DNA of 64,000 nt from Serratia plymuthica NBRC 102599 (lineage in GTDB: Bacteria; Pseudomonadota; Gammaproteobacteria; Enterobacterales; Enterobacteriaceae): NCBI RefSeq assembly GCF_001590925.1, contig NZ_BCTU01000011.1:186001-250000 (forward strand), written 5' to 3'. This document shows, piece by piece, positions 57,729-64,000 of this stretch. The notes beneath the pieces were generated by a model. It did not search any database, was not told the DNA's origin, and saw nothing but the letters and a program-made list of their open reading frames with translations. The translations under genes and the position numbers were made by a program. Numbering within the stretch: the stretch's first letter is position 1; every line of letters begins with the position of its first letter.

Positions 57729-60700
57729 AGTGTTGCTCTCTTCTGTTCGTCGACCAGATAGTTAAGGCCGCTCTTGTACATCACATACAGGCTCAATCCG
57801 CGCAGGATTTCACCCGACCAAAAACCGAAGAACATCCCATTGTCGGTACCGGGACGCGGTGCCGGCGACCATGCGCCATCCATCACGTCGCCAGTGGCCA
57901 GATAGTTCTTCTGTAACTCTGTTACGCATTGCTCAATAAAGTGATCTGTGTCGCTGACCGAGCAACCGGCCATTTTTGCCATGACTGCGCCGGCCAGCCA
58001 CAGGCCGCACATATGGCCGGTGAAGTCGTGTTGGTCGGATTGCGGAACGCCGGTCATCGGGAAATCGGTCGGCGTGATGCCACCGGAATCCTGGGTAAAA
58101 CCGATCAGCCAGCTCAGCCAGTTTTCGACATAATCAACCAGTTTGTCCGGCGGCGTTTTACCCGCCAGTTTCAGTTCATACCAGGCGCGGGCCGCACCGA
58201 AGAAAGCGCGTGGCTGATAGCCGGCCCATGCAGTACCCTTGCCCCAGTGGTACATGGTCCAGCTGTCCGCACTGCCGTAGCTCAGGTTATCCCAGCGATT
58301 CCAGATATAGGCGGAAGCACCGGGACCTAATACGCCGAACTGCTGCTGATACCATTGTTGCGATTGCCACAGGAACTCGACCATATTGTTGAGCATCACG
58401 TCGTCGGGGTCGGCATCGGCATGGACGAAAATAAAGGGATACTGGTAGCCCGGATAAGGCATGCCGTGCCAGCCGTCAAACTGTTGGCTGTCGGCCTGGT
58501 AGATATTGGAAAACGGAATCACCCCAGGCGTACAGAACAGGCTGTCCTGACGATGATCCAGCATGGTGCAATCCCCCAGCAGGGCGGTATAAGGGTTTTC
58601 CGCTTGCAACGTGATGCGGTACTTGATGGTGTAACCGTCATCGGCGTTAAAGGTGGGGGGAATATCGTTCAATACGTAATAGCTGAAATTGGCGTCCGCC
58701 ACGTTGCCATCCTGCAGGATGGTGATTTGTTCAACGGTGCTGACGTTGGGGCGCGTGGGTTTTACATCGCCATCTTGATGATCCGGTTGGTAACCGCTCA
58801 GCACCGCTGCATCCGGCGAAAAGGTTGCCAACATCCACTTGCCGTCGGTGGCGGGCAGCATCCAGTACCAGCGCCATTTGTCGTCATCTTCCAGGCGCAG
58901 GTTAAAGTCGGCGTCGGCGCGGTAAACCAATTGAGTGACAGGGAAGCGCTCTTGGGCAGTCAGCCAGGCGCCAATGACCATGCCGGCATCATCATTGGGG
59001 AAGCGGGCGTTGATCACCATTGCGCTGCGGCTATCGTAAACCTGTTCTTCAAACAGACTGCCGATCACGCAACCACCGTAGTCGGTCACCGCGCGTTGGT
59101 CGGCCAGTAGATAATCGCTGCCGTCTTCGCGGGTCAGCGCCGCCAGACTGCTGAGTGCGATATCGTAAGTTTTCACCTGTGCAAGGGTGGATTGCGGCAA
59201 GCCTATTCCCCACTCGGTGGCCTGCGCAGCCTCTTTTTCCGGTGCAATGGACAACTGCAGTTTGCAGGAAATAGGCTGATTCAGGTCATCAACACCACCG
59301 AAAGTGGTGCGAACTTTTGACTGTTTGCCAACGCGGAACCACACGGATTGCTGTTCCAGTGACTGCTGTGACGCAACTTCTTTGCGCAGGGTGATCATGC
59401 CATCGGCATTGCGTGCATAGCTGACGGGCGCGCCGGCAGGGTATGACCAGTCATAGGAGATACCGTCGGTGAATGGCGTATTGGCATGCAGACTCTGGCG
59501 GAAGAATTTATCCTGCGCATCAATGTCGGTGTATTCGATGGCGGTGAATTCAACGCTTTTCCACGCTTTGAAATAGCGTTGTTCGCCGGTGATTTTGTAA
59601 AGCAGATAACAGGCGTCAGCGAACCACAGCTCGGCGTCTGCCGCATTGCCCATGGCGTTGTGCGGTACCGGGACGTGCAACGGACGATTATGCTGGATCT
59701 GATTGCGCTCAATCATTACGCCGCCGTGTTCGACCGGCTGGCGATTGGCAAAGTTCAGCTTATGGCTGCCGTCGAGCGTGGCGTCGTCCAATTGCACGGT
59801 GCCGAACTGAGCTGCGGGCAAGTCTTTGGCGAGAATGTCGCCGTCGGCATTAATCTGATACCCCTGCCAGTTGATGATCCACGCCACGTCATAGCGTTTG
59901 CCCTCGCTGCTCCAGTCAACGTTGCCGGCGGCGTCAGTCGCATGCACCTTCGCATTGATGGCGTCCCATGCCAGTGTGCCGTCAAAGGCGAAGGTGGCGA
60001 TATCCAGATATTCTCCCCAGTAAGGCGCGCCCTGTGGGATCTGGGTTTTGCCTTTGTTGAAGGTCATCGACACGCCTTTGAAACCGCTATGCGTCGGATC
60101 CTTGCTGTCTACCGGCCAGTTAGCCGGTACGGGTTCCTTGGCATTGACAATCCAGTTAGCCACCCAACGCCGGGGCTTGTCCGGGATGGGAGAACCGTCG
60201 TAAAAATGCGTCACGTAGGCGTCGAAGCAGGCGATGGCCTGATCCAGGTATTTCTGCTGTTTGGTCGCCAGATAGGCATGGGCATAACCGAGGATCTGCA
60301 ACGACTGCCCTTCGGTGGTGGCGTCGTTGGGCAATCCCGCCATGCGGGAAAGTTCTCGTTCATGACGTGAGTCGGCCAGAACATGTTCTTCATTGAGAAC
60401 AAAATGCTGCTTGGTCGAATCCAGGGTGGTGCCGGTATTGCGCTGTAAAAACTGGTAATGGCCTTCCAGCATCTGCAGCGCAAATTCAACGTAGTCTGGA
60501 TACACGGTGGTGATCTCTGCGTCATAATTGCCGCCGGCTACCTCAATGTTGCCGGATGCTTCCAGATTCAGCGCAAGGTTGGTCAGTTGGCGGCTGACTG
60601 GCTTGGCATCGGCGATCATCCGCTCCATTTCCAGGTACATTTCTTCGGTAATGCCGCTCTCCAGCACGCCGATATCCAGCGAGAAAGTGCCGGGTTCGCC

Positions 60701-61018
60701 GTTGGTTTCCCACCATTCGCGCAGTTTAATCAGGTAACCCAGCGGCTCCACCACGCGGCGAATAGCGCCGATGGTGCCTTTATGGCGGTGTACGAAGAAA
60801 GCGGAGGAGACGACGTTGCGCTTGGCTTCTTCCGTCCAGTCTTCATCCCAATGATCCACCGAAAACGCCCAAGCCAAATAGGGCAACAGGTTGAGCGGGC
60901 AGGTGGCAGGATCCCACAACTCGCGCAGTGGTACCGGCATTGTGGCCAACTCGGCGCAGGCGGCCGCTGCGGCGACTTCCAGCGCTGATGAGCCAACCGG
61001 CAAAAGACGGTTATTCAT
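57725..61018 (-). CDS. Baseplate protein gpI fused to a large putative carbohydrate-active domain
   Basis: A 1097-residue protein. Residues ~1-175 match P2 gpI over its whole length (RLLPVGSSALEVAAAAACAE; LLPYLAWAFSVDHWDEDW; HKGTIGAIRRVVEPLGYL; LDIGVLESGITEEMYLEMER), ending at EITTVYP where P2 gpI stops. About 920 residues follow that no P2 relative I know has. They contain helical hairpins typical of (alpha/alpha)6 barrels: TTEGQSLQILGYAHAYLAT (~234-252), LWFADACYLLYKITGEQRYF, ARAWYELKLAGKTPPDKLVD, and HMCGLWLAGAVMAKMAG, with a beta-rich middle (~540-800). TEGQ resembles the acid-residue motif of GH8-type glycosidases. I infer a surface polysaccharide depolymerase held on the baseplate; activity is unproven. 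Overlaps J and fibre gene. Confidence 0.85.
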   Translation of the reverse strand: MNNRLLPVGSSALEVAAAAACAELATMPVPLRELWDPATCPLNLLPYLAWAFSVDHWDEDWTEEAKRNVVSSAFFVHRHKGTIGAIRRVVEPLGYLIKLREWWETNGEPGTFSLDIGVLESGITEEMYLEMERMIADAKPVSRQLTNLALNLEASGNIEVAGGNYDAEITTVYPDYVEFALQMLEGHYQFLQRNTGTTLDSTKQHFVLNEEHVLADSRHERELSRMAGLPNDATTEGQSLQILGYAHAYLATKQQKYLDQAIACFDAYVTHFYDGSPIPDKPRRWVANWIVNAKEPVPANWPVDSKDPTHSGFKGVSMTFNKGKTQIPQGAPYWGEYLDIATFAFDGTLAWDAINAKVHATDAAGNVDWSSEGKRYDVAWIINWQGYQINADGDILAKDLPAAQFGTVQLDDATLDGSHKLNFANRQPVEHGGVMIERNQIQHNRPLHVPVPHNAMGNAADAELWFADACYLLYKITGEQRYFKAWKSVEFTAIEYTDIDAQDKFFRQSLHANTPFTDGISYDWSYPAGAPVSYARNADGMITLRKEVASQQSLEQQSVWFRVGKQSKVRTTFGGVDDLNQPISCKLQLSIAPEKEAAQATEWGIGLPQSTLAQVKTYDIALSSLAALTREDGSDYLLADQRAVTDYGGCVIGSLFEEQVYDSRSAMVINARFPNDDAGMVIGAWLTAQERFPVTQLVYRADADFNLRLEDDDKWRWYWMLPATDGKWMLATFSPDAAVLSGYQPDHQDGDVKPTRPNVSTVEQITILQDGNVADANFSYYVLNDIPPTFNADDGYTIKYRITLQAENPYTALLGDCTMLDHRQDSLFCTPGVIPFSNIYQADSQQFDGWHGMPYPGYQYPFIFVHADADPDDVMLNNMVEFLWQSQQWYQQQFGVLGPGASAYIWNRWDNLSYGSADSWTMYHWGKGTAWAGYQPRAFFGAARAWYELKLAGKTPPDKLVDYVENWLSWLIGFTQDSGGITPTDFPMTGVPQSDQHDFTGHMCGLWLAGAVMAKMAGCSVSDTDHFIEQCVTELQKNYLATGDVMDGAWSPAPRPGTDNGMFFGFWSGEILRGLSLYVMYKSGLNYLVDEQKRATL

Positions 61019-61919
61019 CTGAACCCCCTACGGTCAGTTGATAGTCGGAGCAATATGACGCCTGGGTTTTATCCAAGACGATATCGGCAGGAGGGCTTTT
61101 CAGCTCCACCCGCTGAACCCCTTCGGCGTGCAATGCCGCATAAATTGCCGACAGACGGATATCGCGTCCCAGGCGGTGTTGGGCACTGATGTAGTTTTTT
61201 AGCTTGGCTTCGGCGGCACGCCGGATCGGTTCTGCTTCCGGACCGGGGTAGAGGTATAACGTGGCCTCGATACTGTAATTGACGATGGTGGCGGAGCGAA
61301 CGCTGACGCGGTCCGCCACGGGGCGTACATCTTCGTCATTCAAGGCTTTATCGACGATGGCTATCAGCTCGGCGCTGGCGGTGCCATTCCCTTCGCGCGA
61401 CAGTACTGAGATCAGCACGTTAGCCGGACTGGGGCTGGTAGCGGATACGTCGGCCACCCGGCCATCGGCTGAGCGGCCGTGGTACTCGTAGGAACCGCTG
61501 GAGCCGGCGACGCTCAGTCCTTCAAACGCCTGCTGGATACGCACGCGGAAATCGCTATCGGACTCCATAATCGCAGGGGTCGGCGGGATGACCGTATCGT
61601 CAGGCTGCTGCACCACCAGGCGTTGAGCCTGGAAGTTGGCGCCAAGCTGATCGAGGTCACTGCCGCCGGCGTAGCCGAGCATCACCGACTGTGCGGCTTC
61701 GTTGACACGTTGGCGCAGGATCAGCTCGCGGTAGGCGTTTTCCTGCAGCAGTTTGACGATTGGCTCCGATTCCAGCGTCAGCGTGCGCGCAATAGCTTCA
61801 CGCTGCTCTTCCGGGTAGAGGGAAATCAGCGTGGCCTTACGCTCGGCCAGCAGCGATTCGTAGTCGAGAGAGTCCACCACCGTCGGGGCGGGTAATAAGC
61901 TCAGGTCAATGGTTGCCAT
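61011..61919 (-). CDS. Baseplate assembly protein gpJ
   Basis: gpJ builds the baseplate wedge (T4 gp6-like). The 302 residues equal P2 gpJ. Landmarks are the N-terminal IDLSLLPAPTVVDSLDYESL, LRQRVNEAAQSVMLGYAGGS and the C-terminal LSAIYAALHAEGVQRVELKS. It overlaps the start of I by eight bases and follows W after four. Confidence 0.95.
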   Translation of the reverse strand: MATIDLSLLPAPTVVDSLDYESLLAERKATLISLYPEEQREAIARTLTLESEPIVKLLQENAYRELILRQRVNEAAQSVMLGYAGGSDLDQLGANFQAQRLVVQQPDDTVIPPTPAIMESDSDFRVRIQQAFEGLSVAGSSGSYEYHGRSADGRVADVSATSPSPANVLISVLSREGNGTASAELIAIVDKALNDEDVRPVADRVSVRSATIVNYSIEATLYLYPGPEAEPIRRAAEAKLKNYISAQHRLGRDIRLSAIYAALHAEGVQRVELKSPPADIVLDKTQASYCSDYQLTVGGSDE

Positions 61920-61923
61920 GGTA

Positions 61924-62274
61924 TCAGCTCACTGAAACAGAAAGAGAAAAGGTATCCGGCGTATCCGTGCGATTGCCGGTGATGTCGACCACCATTTTTC
62001 CGTCAATGGTGGTGCTAAAGGTGATGCCGCTCAGTTGAATGCGTGGTTCCCACTGCAGCAGTGCGCTGTAACAGGCGGCCATAATCTGCAGCCGCAGCAC
62101 GTCGTTTTGCGGTTGATCCAGCAGTTCGGACAGCAGAGAGCCGTAGCTGCGGCGCATGGTGCGTGAGCCAATCGGGGTGATCAGAATGTCGCTCACCGAC
62201 TGGCGAATATGTTCGAGGTCGGTGACCGTGCGGCCCGAGCCTCGATTCATGCCGAGATATTTCGCGTTGTTCAT
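61924..62274 (-). CDS. Baseplate protein gpW (gp25-like)
   Basis: gpW is a small wedge protein with a gp25/lysozyme-like fold, which starts sheath polymerisation. The 116-residue protein has the conserved RQSVSDILITPIGSRTMRR followed by YGSLLSELLDQPQND and AACYSALLQWEPRI. ATG 62274 shares the ATGA overlap with the V stop; a longer upstream frame overlapping V is not conserved. Confidence 0.94.
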   Translation of the reverse strand: MNNAKYLGMNRGSGRTVTDLEHIRQSVSDILITPIGSRTMRRSYGSLLSELLDQPQNDVLRLQIMAACYSALLQWEPRIQLSGITFSTTIDGKMVVDITGNRTDTPDTFSLSVSVS

Positions 62275-62906
62275 GCTGGTTTGTCCGTTTGGCCTCCGCC
62301 GTTCTGCACACCGCCGTGGGTGTGGGTATGGACTACAATGCCGTTGGAGCTGATGCTGCCGCCGGAGTGGTTGAGATCGCCGGTCATCGAGCCGCCTTGA
62401 CGGATGGCGATGGTTCCGGTGGTCAATAACTGGGTGCATTCCACCTCGGGAGCATCCAGCGTAATTTTGCTCGTTGCGCGGCAGGTGATGGCCGGCGCGG
62501 TGACGTTCACCTGTTCAGTGGCATCAATAGTGGCGCTTTTGATGCCGATAGCCTTCAGTGATCCCGCAGCCGGTTCGTACTCGATCACCGCGCCGTCGGG
62601 AAAGGTGATGTGCGCCGCTTGCGCCGAAGCCGAGGGGGCCGGATTGGCAGCGGAAAAAATGCCGGGCAGCACGAAAGCGGTATCGAGTTCGCCGCCCAGC
62701 GACAGCACCAGCACCTGTTCGCCAATGCTGGGCGCCCACCAGGTACGGGCACCGCCGGCGCGGCCGGACAGCCAATTAAGCCAGTCAGTGAGGTTGCCAC
62801 CGGTGGCGACGCGGCAGCGCCCGCGGTCGAGATCGACCTCGCTGACGGTGCCGATGCGTATCAGGTTGCGCACCAGGCGCTGAATATCGAAGTTGTCTGT
62901 GTTCAT
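62271..62906 (-). CDS. Baseplate spike protein gpV
   Basis: gpV is the trimeric membrane-piercing spike. The 211 residues equal P2 gpV. The N-terminal OB domain (RNLIRIGTVSEVDLDRGRCR) is followed by a beta-helix with repeated short strands and a C-terminal tip VVHTHTHGGVQNGGG whose His-x-His pair binds iron in relatives. The presence of a full spike and baseplate argues the tail can be functional. Confidence 0.95.
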   Translation of the reverse strand: MNTDNFDIQRLVRNLIRIGTVSEVDLDRGRCRVATGGNLTDWLNWLSGRAGGARTWWAPSIGEQVLVLSLGGELDTAFVLPGIFSAANPAPSASAQAAHITFPDGAVIEYEPAAGSLKAIGIKSATIDATEQVNVTAPAITCRATSKITLDAPEVECTQLLTTGTIAIRQGGSMTGDLNHSGGSISSNGIVVHTHTHGGVQNGGGQTDKPA

Positions 62907-62994
62907 CTCTCAAGAATGCCGTTGGGTGAAGAGGGCGACAACGCCGCGGCGTTTAGCTGACGCCAGCACAACCGAAGCCGCTCCTCTGGTAAAT

Positions 62995-63459
62995 TTATGG
63001 CTGCTGAAAGTGGCTGATCAGCTCACCGTGCAGATAAACCTGGGTGAATCGAATGACGTTCTCCGGCTCAGGCGGTTCCGCCAGCGGTGTGATGTGCAGC
63101 GCGCCGTCGCGTTGTTCAACCAGAATGCGTTCGGTCAGCTGTAGTTGTAGATCGAGCTGACCGGCGGAGGTGACGTCGTGCTGGAATGCAAAGCCGTTTT
63201 TACGTTTTTCGGGATTGGCGAGGAGGTCCGGTTGGTGGCTGCGCAGCCAGGCCAGCACGGTGACCATCACCAGATCGTAATTGGCTGTCGGTTCGTTCAA
63301 CGACAGGTTGAGCTGGTATTGGTATTCGAACGACAGCGAAGGACCCAGCGTAGAAACCACGCGGCCGTTATCGAGGCTGAGGCGTAGCCTGTCGGGGTAC
63401 GCCTGCAGAGCAGGCAGAGCGTTGACCAGCGCTGTGCGCAACTGCTCGGGTTTTAACAT
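62995..63459 (-). CDS. Tail completion protein gpR
   Basis: gpR helps finish the P2 tail and joins it to the head. The 154-residue protein matches P2 gpR along its length: MLKPEQLRTALVNALPALQA, the VLAWLRSHQPDLL segment, and EPPEPENVIRFTQVYLHGEL. GGAGA precedes ATG 63459. In P2 gene S follows R; here 88 bases separate R from V and no S-like frame is present, although tails in P2 depend on S for length and completion. Confidence 0.92.
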   Translation of the reverse strand: MLKPEQLRTALVNALPALQAYPDRLRLSLDNGRVVSTLGPSLSFEYQYQLNLSLNEPTANYDLVMVTVLAWLRSHQPDLLANPEKRKNGFAFQHDVTSAGQLDLQLQLTERILVEQRDGALHITPLAEPPEPENVIRFTQVYLHGELISHFQQP

Positions 63460-63528
63460 GATATGTCTCCTGGCAGGCGGGGCCTGCTTGGGGGGATGAA
63501 TAGAAGAAAGCAACGCCAGAAGCCGCCG

Positions 63529-64000
63529 TCATGAACGGCTTCCCTGCAGGCATAACGCTTGTTCGGCGTTGCGGCGGCGTTCCAGCCCTTTGCTTTTGAC
63601 GCCGTTGACATAAACCCAGCGCGGCAATTGATCGCAGGCTGCCTGCCATTGCCGGCGTTTAATAAAGGTGGCCAGGGTGGAATTGCAGGCGGCATTGACG
63701 CCGACGTTAAAGGCGAAGGCGCTGACTGCGTCATAAACCTTCTGCGGCATCGCTACATTGATGCAGCGAGCTATGCCTCGTTCGACGTTGCGGACATCGT
63801 CGAGCAGATTGGCGGCCGCCTGACGTTCGCTGATGACGGCACCCGGTTTCACGCCGGCGGTATGGCCGATGCCGCTGGTCCAGACGCCTGCGCTGCACTG
63901 ATAAGGGGCGAGCTGACAGCCTTCAAAATCGGCGATCAGGCGCAATCCTTGTTCGGAGGTTTGCAGGGTATCGAATTGCGGCAGTAAGGCGGCGATCGCC
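63529..64000 (-). CDS. GH24-type endolysin (lysozyme), 3' part
   Basis: A T4-lysozyme-like muramidase running off the right edge; about 156 residues are visible. The catalytic triad region is LIADFEGCQLAPYQCSAGVW (catalytic Glu in DFEG) with TSGIGHTAGV next; AVSAFAFNVGVNAACNSTL and the C-terminal RRNAEQALCL are typical of the family. The upstream residues (LLPQFDTLQTSEQGLRLI) indicate a longer N-terminus, possibly a signal-anchor, outside the window. It is followed directly by R after 69 bases, with no lysA/B/C genes between. Confidence 0.88.
   Translation of the reverse strand, partial: AIAALLPQFDTLQTSEQGLRLIADFEGCQLAPYQCSAGVWTSGIGHTAGVKPGAVISERQAAANLLDDVRNVERGIARCINVAMPQKVYDAVSAFAFNVGVNAACNSTLATFIKRRQWQAACDQLPRWVYVNGVKSKGLERRRNAEQALCLQGSRS

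Larger units (their letters stand above)
48809..64000 (-). mobile_element. P2-like prophage or tail-derived particle, late tail region
   Basis: From just after the rplS terminator to the right edge all genes lie on the minus strand in the P2 late order: endolysin, R, V, W, J, I, fibre, chaperone, FI, FII, E/E', T, U, D, ogr. In integrated P2 the ogr end abuts the host chromosome, as here, so 48809-48909 should hold one attachment junction; a 12-bp palindrome TTGCATATGCAA lies there at 48824-48835. Missing relative to P2 are gene S and the lysA/B/C genes. Capsid, terminase and integrase genes would be to the right, outside the window, so intact phage and tailocin are both possible. Confidence 0.9.

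Noticed and set aside
59486-60370. 294-codon plus-strand frame opposite the gpI fusion gene
   Set aside because: Antisense to a continuous 1097-codon gene whose ends overlap both neighbours; no independent support.
63368-63734. Overlapping minus frames at the endolysin end as lysB/lysC-like genes
   Set aside because: They lack membrane helices or lipoprotein signals and are out-of-phase readings of the endolysin end and the R leader.

Overview
The window looks like a chromosome of a Serratia-type enterobacterium (Yersiniaceae): high-GC, strongly E. coli-like housekeeping proteins, an ERIC repeat, and gene orders shared across Enterobacterales (cysJIH-iap, ftsB-ispDF-truD-surE-pcm-nlpD-rpoS-mutS, pncC-recA-recX-alaS-csrA-tRNA, gshA-micA-luxS, ffh-rpsP-rimM-trmD-rplS). 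The genus is inferred from overall resemblance; the species cannot be decided from here.

Layout. 1-2.9 kb: a truncated hutU with a HutC-like operator in its promoter, then a PcaK-like aromatic acid transporter. 3.2-5.0 kb: the queuosine genes queE and queD flank a small AT-richer islet of unrecognised genes, one apparently frameshifted. 5.0-15.8 kb: the assimilatory sulfate pathway, cysJIH and cysG-cysDNC, separated by the divergent iap gene; an ERIC element lies in the cysJ leader. 15.8-25.8 kb: ygbE, ftsB, ispD, ispF, truD, surE, pcm, nlpD, rpoS, then convergent mutS. 26.6-31.5 kb: a chitobiose/beta-glucoside PTS operon with an unusual content (chbB, chbC, a GH1 phospho-glucosidase, chbR, chbG; no chbA and no GH4 chbF). 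31.5-48.8 kb: an MFS exporter-like gene, SOS-controlled recA with recX, alaS, csrA, three tRNA genes, yqaB-yqaA, gshA, the MicA small RNA, luxS, corB, ypjD, ffh, and the rpsP-rimM-trmD-rplS operon.

48.8-64.0 kb: the late tail region of a P2-like prophage or tail-derived particle inserted just after rplS, all on the minus strand. Read in transcription order it is endolysin (cut by the window edge), R, V, W, J, I, fibre, fibre chaperone, FI (sheath), FII (tube), E/E' with a -1 frameshift site, T, U, D, ogr. An Ogr-type dyad (TGT-N12-ACA) sits at the right distance upstream of FI. The most unusual gene is the 1097-residue I protein: its first ~175 residues are an ordinary P2 baseplate gpI, followed by about 920 extra residues that look like a helical-barrel carbohydrate-active enzyme. 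Gene S and the usual accessory lysis genes are missing between endolysin and V. Whether capsid genes exist lies outside the window, so phage versus tailocin cannot be settled here.

How the parts work together: cysG supplies siroheme for CysI, CysDNC and CysH/CysJI carry sulfate to sulfide; the chb genes import and split a disaccharide; Ogr would switch on the tail genes; the tail fibre, its chaperone and the enlarged gpI form the likely host-recognition end of the particle.
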